Assembly (NCBI RefSeq): GCF_017916325.1
Contig: NC_090137.1
Location: 186,001-250,000, forward strand
Direction: 5' to 3'
DNA length: 64,000 nucleotides
Source: Leishmania martiniquensis
Taxonomy: Eukaryota; Euglenozoa; Kinetoplastea; Trypanosomatida; Trypanosomatidae
How positions within the stretch are numbered: position 1 is the first letter of the stretch; each line of letters begins with the position of its first letter. Position numbers and translations under genes: made by a program. Below are positions 41,401 to 49,017 of this stretch, piece after piece. A model generated the notes under the pieces. The model saw only the letters and a program-made list of their open reading frames with translations. It was not told where the DNA came from and searched no databases.

Positions 41401-44400
41401 CCGTTCGTCGTGAAGGGCGCGAGCCCTGCCGCCGGCACCGCAGTAGCAGCTGCTGCAGCAAGCCCTGCACCGCTGACGCGCTCGTCGGCGTCCCCGTCGG
41501 GCGTAACGTCGGCAGTCACCTTCCCTCGCCCCACCTTGAGGAGCGATGCCTGGACAGGACGGGTCGGCACGGCAGCCGGCAGCGAGTGCACCGACCCCAG
41601 GCCAGGCGGCGAGGCTGAGGGCGTGGTGGGCGCCGCGCCTGAAAAGTGCGTGCAGGGCCCCTTTTCAGCGGGCGTGGCCGCACCAGCCCGGACGCCCGCT
41701 GCACCGCACCGTCCGGGCCACACACTGGGCACTGCCGGTGCCCCGACAGAACACTTAGACGCTGCACTCCCTGCGGCTTGTGCGGCACCACTCTCATCAG
41801 CCGCCGAGGGGGGTGGTGGTGCAGGCGACGGCGGCGGTAGCACCCACGTGGGCCCTGGCGTCCAACCGGCAAGGGGGCAATTAGCACTGCCGCTAGTGGG
41901 GGTAGTGAGGGCACCGTTGCCCTCCGAGTTCCACGAGCGAGAACAGGTGTGGTGAGGCAGCGCGGTGAGCGGAGCGGAAGCGGAAGCATTGCAGCCGCAG
42001 GAGAGTGGTGGATGCAGCGGGAGGTGTAAGTGGGTAAGCGGTGCTATCGGCAGTGACTCAGGTCCGATGGAAGGGGTGGCGCCACCTATCGACGCGGGTG
42101 GCGCCGACGGGGACGAGAGACCTCGCGGCTGCTGCGGCGATAGTTGGAGGAGGAGGGTGGAAGGCAGCGTGTACGATGGCTGTCCTCCGCCGCTCGTCGG
42201 AGCTTTCGGGACTTCCGTTGGGGTCACCGGCCTCGACAAGCCTGAGAACGCACTGCCAGCTGCACCAGCCACGTTACCACCGCCACCGTCGCGAGCGCTA
42301 GAGCCCCCGCACGAGGAATCGTGCATGCGGTTCCTACTGCTGCTGCGAACGTCGTTCAATTCACTGCTCACCGCTGCAGCGCAGCTGGGACTCCTCCGCG
42401 CGCTGTGGACGTAGACGGTGCCTGTTGTAGACGTGTTCGACCACTTCGGCGACGTCATCGGCGATGTGGCGCTGTGGTGGCGACTGCTATAGTTGCTGCT
42501 GCTGCTGTGGTAGCGGTCCGAGTAGATGCAAGGTGCCGCAGCGGTGCTCGTATTCACAGGCACCCTTGTGGCCGTCGTCTGCGAGGTGGAGGCTACGGTG
42601 GAAGAGCCGGAATTGGCACTCGCACCCTCTTCTCGGAGCGTGCATGTGACGGCCGAGCTGTTCGCAGCAGTAGTCAGGAAAATGGGGTGTGCAGACAGGG
42701 ACGCAGGAGCGCCCGCGCCACCGCCGGCCGAGACGCTGTCCAGCGGCGCCGCCTCGTCGAGAGATCGGCATTGTGAATCGAAGTGGCGGGTCGACGGCTG
42801 GTCGCCTCTCTTGGTGTTGGGCAGCCGCTGCGCCGCCGCCTCGACCGCTTTGCCCTCTGTGAGTGGTGCTGCCCGTGGGTCCTCGGACGACCGGCAAGAG
42901 TGCCCAGGGTTGGGGGGGCCGGCTGCTGATGATCGCTTCAAGGTACAAGAGGGCGCCCTCCTCAGCTCAGTCACCTGCACTCCTTGCGCAGAGACGGCAG
43001 CGCCGCCTGGCGCCCATGGGTCACGTGAGGCCGGCAAGGAGGTCACCGGAGGAGAAGCGAGCGGCTGCAGCGCGGCCCGGAGGAGCGAGGGCAGCACCTC
43101 CGCATCCCCCCGCGCCGGGCCCTGGGCGAGGTCCATCTGCACGCACTGCTCCACCGTGGCGCCGCACACCGACTTGGCGACGGCGCTGATGGCAAGCCAC
43201 AGCGACTTGAGGTGCTGCTCCGTCAGCCGCGTCAGCCGCTGATACCGGTAGCCGTTTAGCGACGAGGTGTAGAGACCTCTCACGTTGAACGTCGCCGCTA
43301 GCCATTGCTCGCCATCACCATCACCATCAATGACACCGTTGTTGCGGTGCAAGCCCGGCGAAGGCTGTACTCGTGAGGAAACCCTCCCAGGGCTTGCGCG
43401 AGCATGAGGAGTGCTGCTGGCACCGCTGCAGCTTTCGCCGCTCGCTCGGAGTCGGCCACCGCTGCCGATGTCATCAGCCTTGCCCTCTCTTAACGCCCTG
43501 TGCAGAGAGAGCTTCGACGGGCCTGTGGCTGTCGTGCAGCCCACAATACCGGCGGAGCCGTCGCTGCCCTCAAGCACCCCGTCCACCTCCCCCGCCTCGT
43601 CGCTGCGCGCTCCAGCGTTGGCGTCCGGCACCAATGTCGCCGCCACTGAGCTCGTGCAGTGCTTGGGAAGCAGCGCCCTTAGCTCGCCCAGGTGGCCACG
43701 CACACTCTGTGCGTCGATGAGGGCGACGCGCACTTGTGCGAGCAAATGTGACGCGCGGTGGCTTCTCGGCGTGCGGGGAGAGCAGCCCTGCAGTGCCGCC
43801 GTCTCAGCCGGCGCAGTGGCGGGAAGCTTCAGTTCAAAGAAGTCTGAGCCCTCGGCTGGTCGGGTGGCGAGTCGCCGCGGCGTCCTTCCTTCTCGCGGAG
43901 AAAGTGCTGTAGGTGCCGGGTGTGCCGTCATCGTCGCGGCGGAGGTCGTTGTCCCTGGCGCTCGCGGGAATGGATACGCCCGGAGGTGCGGCGCTGTGGC
44001 CATAGGTGCCGAAGGATTGCCATGAATGTGCTGCATCAGCGAGGCGGTCAACGGCGATGGTGATGAGCTCTCTGCCGGAGGAGGGGACAACGACGACGAC
44101 GAGTCAGCCGCGACAAACGGAAGAGTTCCGCCGCCGCGGGTGCAGCCCATCCCTGTGTCTGCGAGCCTTCCACCGCCGCCCTTGCCACGCGCACAGGCGC
44201 CAGCCGGCAGCGGCGCGAAGGATGGGATGTCTGCATGCGGCCTCCCCGGCGTTGCCGTCGCGGGCAGTGCCCTCGAACCGCCTGCCTCGCAAAGCAAGCT
44301 TGAGCACCCGTCTGAAAGGTTACAGTATGTGCGTCGGGCGGCAGGTGATGGGCAGCGCTGCTGCGCTGTGTCTACGGTCTCTGTGCATACCTTCTCGAAT

Positions 44401-45731
44401 GACTGTGATGGAGGCATGCGCATCATCGCCTGCTGCCTACGCCGTCCATCATGGTCGTCGGCGGTGATGACCGCGGATGGTGGTAGGGTACGCTGCAGCT
44501 CTTTCGATAAGGTTGGAAGAGAAGATGAGTTGGACTGCGCCGCTGCGCCATCGCCTTCCAGTTGTGCTGCCGCGCCCGTGGCCACTGTCACGGATGCCAT
44601 CGCGGCAACCGCGTCATCGATGGCGTCCAAGTCAACAAAGTCAGGCATGCGAGACGGGTGGGCAGTGTTGCCGCTCGACAACTTCGCGCAATCGCCGGCG
44701 ACAGCACCGGTGGTGCCGTCTGCCTCGCAGTGAACGCGCACGGATTCCGGCGCGACTCTCCCCTCGTCTCCGCAGCGCATGAGAAGGGTGTCGGGCGCAA
44801 CACTCCTGTCCGTGCCGCACACAGAGGTTGCAGAATCGCCGTGAGAGTGTCGCACGCTCAGGCGAGTCGACGGCTCCACGTAACCGCTGAATGGGTACCC
44901 GCCACTCTCCGCAGGCGGCGGCCTCTGCTGCCACGCGCGGGCAGCGCGGATGAAGGGGCCCGTTGACCTGCAGGGACGATGTTGGCGGTGACTTCGGTCG
45001 TCCTCCGTGACGGCCCCCACCGCGAAGCCGTCCACCACCGCTGCGGCATCTGCTGGAACATCACTGCGCGCTGCGAGGCGGCACTGCGGCAGCCGCGGCT
45101 GCCGTTGCTCATTGGCAAACACCTCAGCTGCCGCAGCGGCCTCCGCGCCCACGCCGATGGCCGCCGTTCTGGCGCCCACATTCGTCATGAAACTCATGGA
45201 TGGTGGCCACGCAGTGGGCACCGCTGCTGATGAGGCGGTGCAGCACAGCGAGTGCGCGGGTAAGGTTGAGGGCAACGAAAATGAGGAGGGAAACACCGCT
45301 GGCACGCGCGGCCTCCGCGCTGCACCATCCGCCGCCTTCACCGATCGAGATCCACTGTGGGCTCGCCCGTGATGTCGCAGGCACGAACTCTGCTGATTGG
45401 CCGCAGCGAAGAAGCCTGTTGGTGTCGATGACCCGCGCACAGCAGCAGCATCAGCGTCACAGCCATAAGGATGTCGGCCCCCGTGGCTCATGGTTACCAC
45501 CGCCAATGGATCGAAGGGCCCACTGAGGCTACTGCTGCCGCCAGTGCCTCCCAGCACGAGGGGCCAGGGGTCAGGGGCCGTCTCACGAGCAGGAGCAGGC
45601 GGCTGAGAGACGGAGTAGTCGACTGGTACGGCGCCGGACGGAGCGGCGATGCTGTCGTCAGGGGGAGGCAAGGGCGCTGGATAGGAGCCGATGCATAACC
45701 TCGTGGAGGAGGAGGACGCCGCAGAGGTCAT
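35475..45731 (-). CDS. giant (3418-residue) low-complexity hypothetical protein
   Basis: Function not recognised. A single uninterrupted 10.3-kb frame from an ATG at 45731 encodes a protein dominated by Ala, Ser, Thr, Gly and Pro, with no signal peptide, no TM segment and no domain I can name. It is therefore expected to be largely disordered. A few islands look ordered. One is near residues 805-870 (WLAATFNVRGLYTSSLNGYR, LKSLWLAISAVAKSVCG), with aromatic and aliphatic residues absent elsewhere. Another is near 3235-3300 (VPPTLLLIPTYYLAQCEDGL). The extreme C terminus is RLLALMKRALRLAGGDG. The length of the intact frame across GC-rich sequence is strong evidence of coding. A phosphorylation-rich scaffold role is a guess only. 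Confidence 0.8.
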   Translation of the reverse strand: MTSAASSSSTRLCIGSYPAPLPPPDDSIAAPSGAVPVDYSVSQPPAPARETAPDPWPLVLGGTGGSSSLSGPFDPLAVVTMSHGGRHPYGCDADAAAVRGSSTPTGFFAAANQQSSCLRHHGRAHSGSRSVKAADGAARRPRVPAVFPSSFSLPSTLPAHSLCCTASSAAVPTAWPPSMSFMTNVGARTAAIGVGAEAAAAAEVFANEQRQPRLPQCRLAARSDVPADAAAVVDGFAVGAVTEDDRSHRQHRPCRSTGPFIRAARAWQQRPPPAESGGYPFSGYVEPSTRLSVRHSHGDSATSVCGTDRSVAPDTLLMRCGDEGRVAPESVRVHCEADGTTGAVAGDCAKLSSGNTAHPSRMPDFVDLDAIDDAVAAMASVTVATGAAAQLEGDGAAAQSNSSSLPTLSKELQRTLPPSAVITADDHDGRRRQQAMMRMPPSQSFEKVCTETVDTAQQRCPSPAARRTYCNLSDGCSSLLCEAGGSRALPATATPGRPHADIPSFAPLPAGACARGKGGGGRLADTGMGCTRGGGTLPFVAADSSSSLSPPPAESSSPSPLTASLMQHIHGNPSAPMATAPHLRAYPFPRAPGTTTSAATMTAHPAPTALSPREGRTPRRLATRPAEGSDFFELKLPATAPAETAALQGCSPRTPRSHRASHLLAQVRVALIDAQSVRGHLGELRALLPKHCTSSVAATLVPDANAGARSDEAGEVDGVLEGSDGSAGIVGCTTATGPSKLSLHRALREGKADDIGSGGRLRASGESCSGASSTPHARASPGRVSSRVQPSPGLHRNNGVIDGDGDGEQWLAATFNVRGLYTSSLNGYRYQRLTRLTEQHLKSLWLAISAVAKSVCGATVEQCVQMDLAQGPARGDAEVLPSLLRAALQPLASPPVTSLPASRDPWAPGGAAVSAQGVQVTELRRAPSCTLKRSSAAGPPNPGHSCRSSEDPRAAPLTEGKAVEAAAQRLPNTKRGDQPSTRHFDSQCRSLDEAAPLDSVSAGGGAGAPASLSAHPIFLTTAANSSAVTCTLREEGASANSGSSTVASTSQTTATRVPVNTSTAAAPCIYSDRYHSSSSNYSSRHHSATSPMTSPKWSNTSTTGTVYVHSARRSPSCAAAVSSELNDVRSSSRNRMHDSSCGGSSARDGGGGNVAGAAGSAFSGLSRPVTPTEVPKAPTSGGGQPSYTLPSTLLLQLSPQQPRGLSSPSAPPASIGGATPSIGPESLPIAPLTHLHLPLHPPLSCGCNASASAPLTALPHHTCSRSWNSEGNGALTTPTSGSANCPLAGWTPGPTWVLPPPSPAPPPPSAADESGAAQAAGSAASKCSVGAPAVPSVWPGRCGAAGVRAGAATPAEKGPCTHFSGAAPTTPSASPPGLGSVHSLPAAVPTRPVQASLLKVGRGKVTADVTPDGDADERVSGAGLAAAAATAVPAAGLAPFTTNGSSEEVKGEAAPLLLCPASTPWTREHMDMRTATNTALAASTRASSSVTEKELPVGGSAGGSSRSSGDTSSGLLSSSASRRQRQLQHALSLLLPADGHRCDVRLHSDQPRARASTEAERGKARRAAFPTGTAQALPTSQQRHARGEGEPNKRWGAQALPFLRSSLLLLETTPAPSVAASPAASAVSAEGQQEVDDDGEGDDANAAAQVSGRLLAQAHAVAEGPTAGRMPYGDGGGGAGAVERNDEAGVCLGSPMARRSSGSLPSPRPQGPGDHDVTSVDAPPHAPSAASSSLSYTTISASTAEATSAVVTAMAVAGARVPLSAPAVAPPALLRAEPCPWQRGDGRVFTHSVLTSDLRLDADMCDEGASWAVKRSRSGSSDSGGNGAAGRASHTPQRGAMPRDQAQHRPLHAAPSPVRWDLSLTSTSATASLAMHSPESTDALPTRAEDQERERNTISAASLPGHRRSPVMGTHEALPCSSSPTVTESAQVNKARGVPATEAEWCEADASVTQVGGGASVADASSSLASFLSPLSCSTRGGRHVGTVIDLPAGTAAALHQNQSAASTALVQPPDISHAVARTHRPASEDRGESIEAENLDDAVDEAAVGEGEDGRDLLPVDANSDARDWTSSPRCVPVHQHAWQRQQCHPHPLMQTWSGVLTFSTPRHSAATMSSIRTTIASMTLSASVAALGSQRSGSSARTSDTSTALASVAEALLGIGTVGGAGSGASGGGPGAHAGAAVASLGTKAIAPAAVESTAAAAAAFTVTMVTSATAAAGSSSWTPNSTITLSSTSASVAGSTSPSTALGTTASSAASDSLSSERYSSAGGGVAAEAAHVPPAGREEGGASVGWRSAKAPLLPPTAAPAAISAAGGGSNGAACDADFDGFALDAATFDSAPDFAASRPRVRSERKPLPLLPPPQNYSCLLPEVPSPRLRDGGGVCEEDEDDADTAGDARYTVSSALPGADFDSERDECHCAASPVRGGSDVPSSVEIPRCGEAKDTGCAYSDRSVEDRGAITTPTDSPPPHHNGGKVNVGVRLMRSPLGSSPRGELALTAVAASAAVTAAGVPGQQGTANGYSGDGSSRSGRGTANSHAAGEAAPRLQSGETIQLSVDASRTAATDACGAGGASSPYAAVLLRAAVTQAPGADTHERDEDTCTSELRTAPADVSTRACSPPASRPSAFVSSSPTATTATAMPGSGASANEGNEAVRAISCTHSGGSVSSALSSPPLCTTNTSAASRSLPVVSYSPLQQRGATGSTASGAARMTAAAAAATQPTAGVGAAVAAVTTASMASERAQAGRRVSPLHHPFIEVSALGQGNVTASSNHNSNRDGSGCHLSQCETTLPAAVPEGRAPNHFSGEAALGQPLWSEGIHVEPPDTGVAGGPALLPPSEAPQEQRPPIRGNARHEDVVAGLTTSLLDLRLQPGSTSAGCCPSSGGGPTRGCECRVRQVFTERKGSVGDASGGGAADAGVGGGDAIHQAAPGEEEEGARAQMTTTAARIASWPPAMPRPSERQTSRPAPIATWLVPVRVKDSRGAETLQGGDLGADPVVSDAARTASVASFADGGARDKTNRVGADDAVNTFVGEGESRAASERCSRCSGTGKGVSVAAAPTSPAQASSDSMPYGAKDTAAAMVALAREPADKEPAGETTASRLAAAAPTASLRTSPPSPSLCIAEVPSALLGCSREGPSRCLSPASPSSAPVGCINGDGVAVPRSAETEKKSRNGSHAVDAGAVIRDAAPDSEGALLIAPRPLARTPSPSARGTLGSDTVVTQLPSQAAGRTAPERAPSTNVCKSRERPTRPVPPTLLLIPTYYLAQCEDGLADVAGNTRGWHAATSAFFSEAVATAAAPGRTHSTWGGPTRRASDLYAPVSMLARHRAQERARYRVARPGVAAAPPYMPATTAYTPLSASATPVLPSHADVTADDSEGAAATPTSPPGTLASFTHNDRLLALMKRALRLAGGDGGTC

Positions 45732-47549
45732 TTGGGTGCGTCGCTAACCGCTGGGCGAATGCGGGAGCGCCGTGTAGAGACGCCGTGTGTGTGTGTGTGT
45801 GGCCCCAACAGCGACGACCACGCCAACGTGGACGTGGGGAGGTGCGGCCACGCGGATGCGACGGCTGGGGAGGACGGGTTAGCCACAGCGGCGAGGGGGA
45901 AGGCAGAGAGCAAAGAACTTACGCAGGGCGAAATCGATTGAGAAGAAAATACGGCAGGCACACGACGGCGCACACCTTTTTTTCTGCCTCCCCCCACCCT
46001 TTCACTACACGCGCAACAGAGATATGCACGAAGCAGCAGCGGCAGTAGCGGCTGGACAGGTGCATATCCACCCGCCCATGCACCACCCGCTGCAAGAGGA
46101 GGCGACGCGAAGGCGTGCTCAATGGCCCTGCCACAATGCCGTGCAAGAAGCGAGCCGAGCGAGCAGGAAAGGAGAGGGCACGCACGGACTCACTCACTCA
46201 CACACACATATATATATATGCGTATACGCGTTGGTATCAATGCTGCGGCTGATGTCGACAGGAGCGGGTGCGCGAGACGGCGGTGTGTCGGTGGGAGGGA
46301 GGGGGGGCTCGGTATCAACGATGGAGGCCGCGACGGATCCTAAAGGTGTGCACGCAGCTACGCACACGGATTTGCGTATGTGCGAATGGGCCGGTGCGTC
46401 GCGGTGTCCTCATGAACCGCTTCTACGGCGACGTGTCTTGCAGCCTGCTACCGGAGCTGCGTGTGCGTCGGTCTACAGACTGATGATGGGAAGAGAAGAT
46501 GAGCGCGGCGCGCCTTTGATATGTGTATGCGCAGGTGCACGGCAGCACATGCCGGCGAAAGTACTGAGAGGCGAATGCGCCGTCGAGGGGCGCCATGCAG
46601 AGAGAGAGAGAGACAGAGAAAGTGTGCGGGGGGGAGGAGGGGGAGGAAGGTGAGCACCCGCAACGGGCATGGGTACGATCCGCCCAAGTACACACACGCA
46701 CACACACGCCAGCGCGCGCGCCTGCTCACACCGACGCCGTAGAGGCATCCAAGCAAAGCCAGCGGCACGAAGAGCCGCGAAGGTGCTCCCTGTGCAACAC
46801 GAGCAGCAGCCGCGCGAGCGCGCGAGGCGAAGCATCGACGAAGGAGGGGGAGGGAGGGGGAGGGTGGCAACTGGTCGCTGTCAAATCATGGGTGGCGCCC
46901 AAGAGGAGAGCCGCTCATGCCGGCTGCTGCGTCCACGTGAGTCAGCCCCCTCCTCCCTCCTCCCTCCTCCCGCGCCCGCCTCGGATTCGCACGCCCCACA
47001 TGCAGGAATGCGCACACATTCACGTCCCCCCTCCTCCCAAGATGGGGGAAGGGCGGTATGACGCACTGGTGACGACCTCCCGCCCACCTCATCAGAACTA
47101 TTCCCTCTCGCTTACATCCCTTCGTTACCCACGTTGCGCGTGTAAGCAGCATGTGCTGACCTGCAGCTACCGCGGCTGCACTCAGACCAACGGCATGTCA
47201 GTGTGTGTGTGTATTGTGTATCTCATCCGGTGCGCGTGCCTTGCGCCACCCTGCGCGTGTTGGCACGTGCGCATCTCGGCGGAAGGCGACCTTGCGCACC
47301 GCCAGCTGGCCCTCGTGTCCCCCCCATCACCACCACTACGGCGGTCACTCCTTCACCGCCACACCCGACAAGGACTGCCTTTGATCGTGGCACACGGCGC
47401 TGAATATTATTCAGCTTGAAACCGTTTAGGAAGAGAAATGCGCGCCTCACTCGTGCACGGGAGAGCGGCAGACGGGCAGTATGACAGCCGCTGTGCGACG
47501 TGGCCGCGGAGGTCAGCACACCCACACACGACCGCACTCAGGCTGCCTC
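45732..47549. other. intergenic region between the SLX9-like and giant protein genes
   Basis: No gene is supported. GT tract at 45,787-45,800, CA-TA repeat at about 46,199-46,220, GA-rich patch at 46,600-46,650 and alternating purine runs elsewhere. The splice signals of the giant gene should lie between 45,732 and about 46,000 but no single site stands out. Confidence 0.6.
46199..46220. repeat. CA then TA microsatellite
   Basis: CA units followed by alternating TA, about 470 bp upstream of the giant gene's start. It has the same CA-then-TA order as the block at 16,433. Confidence 0.85.
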
Positions 47550-48140
47550 TCAGCGCCGGTGGCCCGCACCAACAACGCGCTCTGCCCGGCCCACATCCGG
47601 CGTCTGCGGTTGCAGGACATCCATCGTGTCAGACAGGTGCTGCATAACTGCAGCGAACGGGTTCGCCGCATACTCTGGCACAGTTTGCACCGTATCAAAA
47701 AGCTGCAGCTCCTCCTGCGCTGCGGCCATGCGCTCCTCTGCGGCGGACAGCTTCGGTTGCAAGCGTCGGCGCCGCTCCAGCACCGTCGCCCGCCGAAGCG
47801 CCGTGGTGCGCTGCGATGACGGTGCGTCCTTCTTCGCGCTTTTCACCGGCTGTCGCGTCGCGCCACCGCTGCCGCGCGCGCGGCGGACACCGCCGGCACC
47901 GCTCACCTTCGCCGTCGGCTCACGTCCGGTGCGGCCCCGGAGCTGCTGCAGCGCATCACGGATACGCAGGGCGACTTGGCGGTCCGCCGCCACCGCCTCA
48001 CCTGCGCTATCGCGCGGGGGCGCAGAGGGCGCGGAGCCGTTCGGCGGCGTCGCGTATTCGTCAGTCGCTTGCTGCGTTCGCTGCCTCCGCTCCGCCTTTG
48101 TGCGCAGCTTCACGCGCTTCGACGACTTCCCAGCAGCCAT
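47550..48140 (-). CDS. SLX9-like ribosome biogenesis protein (putative)
   Basis: A 196-residue basic protein. The N terminus carries KSSKRVKLRTKAERRQR, a likely nucleolar targeting signal. A low-complexity middle is followed by a helical stretch (residues 120-147, VLERRRRLQPKLSAAEERMA). The C-terminal motif FDTVQTVPEYAANPFAAVMQ (148-167), ending in HLSDTM, resembles the SLX9/FAM207 family signature (aromatic-x-x-NP-x-x-A-hydrophobic-x-x-HL). SLX9 acts in 18S rRNA processing and 40S export. The match rests on this motif, general size and basic character, so I hold it with moderate confidence. The ATG at 48140 follows a polypyrimidine-AG site (AG at 48216-48215) with a 74-nt ATG-free leader. 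Confidence 0.6.
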   Translation of the reverse strand: MAAGKSSKRVKLRTKAERRQRTQQATDEYATPPNGSAPSAPPRDSAGEAVAADRQVALRIRDALQQLRGRTGREPTAKVSGAGGVRRARGSGGATRQPVKSAKKDAPSSQRTTALRRATVLERRRRLQPKLSAAEERMAAAQEELQLFDTVQTVPEYAANPFAAVMQHLSDTMDVLQPQTPDVGRAERVVGAGHRR

Positions 48141-48214
48141 GGTGATGCGCACGTGTGTGTGGAGAGGTGGCAGCTGGATTAGTGTGAGGGTGCGGGGTTG
48201 CGATGCGCTTCTGG

Positions 48215-48252
48215 CTGCGATCAGGAAAAGGACGAGAGCGTGTCGAGGGAAG
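48215..48252 (-). promoter_or_regulatory. candidate trans-splice signal of the SLX9-like gene
   Basis: C/T-rich tract on the transcribed strand (48252 to about 48228), then CTGATCGCAG with the AG at 48216-48215. No ATG occurs before the start at 48140. Confidence 0.35.
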
Positions 48253-48558
48253 GGAAGAGGGCGTGAAGCGTGATGCGTGAGGTCAAGAGCACAAGCATGA
48301 CGGGCATGCGCGCAAGCGTCTGTCGACGCCGAGCGCCACACAGCATGCGCATCCTTGACTGCGGCGCCAGAAGCGAAGAGGAAGAGGCGCGAGATCGCAC
48401 TCGCGGTTTGGGCGGAGGAACAACATCGTAAGGGCGGGAGCAGAGGGGCCGATGAAAGCGCCGCAGCAGCGCTCGCCAATGCAGCACGGCGGCGTCCGCC
48501 TTCCCTTTCCATTATCTGTCCTGTGTACGCATCCTTGCGTTTTTTTTCCGAGGCCACA

Positions 48559-48596
48559 GCACACACACACACATATATATACATACACATATACAG
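48559..48596. repeat. CA-TA microsatellite
   Basis: CA units (48559-48573) then TA units with interrupted ACAT copies to 48596, about 420 bp upstream of the SLX9-like start. Confidence 0.85.
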
Positions 48597-49017
48597 ATAA
48601 AGAGATGCATCCGTGCAAGTCAGTGAGCACGAGTGGTGTCTCTCTCTCTCTGCCAGTAAGCGTGTGTGTGTGTGTGTGTCTTGTAGCAGCGCGGTAGCAG
48701 AAGCAGCAGTGGAACGGCACCCAGTCGAGAGAGCGCGCACCACGCAGAGTGTTTGCGAAAGCTCAGAGTGAGCTCAATGATGGGGAGAGGAGAGGAGGGG
48801 AGTCGGCGTGCATGCGCGTCCCCTTCACTTTCATTGCCCTCCCCTCCCCTCTCTCTATCCCACTCAGCGGCTGCGCACCCGTTCACGCTTCGATCTGCCG
48901 GACCGTGATGAGGGCGGTGGGTAAAAGGGGAGGTAAACTGCCCTCTTGTCTGTCTGCAGAGAGAGAGAGGGGGGATGGAGGGGAGGGCGAGGGGGACAGC
49001 AACGGCGGCGACTAGCG

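Larger units (their letters stand above)
48141..49017. other. intergenic region between the 1127-aa protein gene and SLX9-like gene
   Basis: No gene is supported. It contains the SLX9-like splice region, a CA-TA repeat at about 48,559-48,596, a TG array at 48,662-48,679 and a GA-rich block near 48,960-49,000. Confidence 0.65.
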
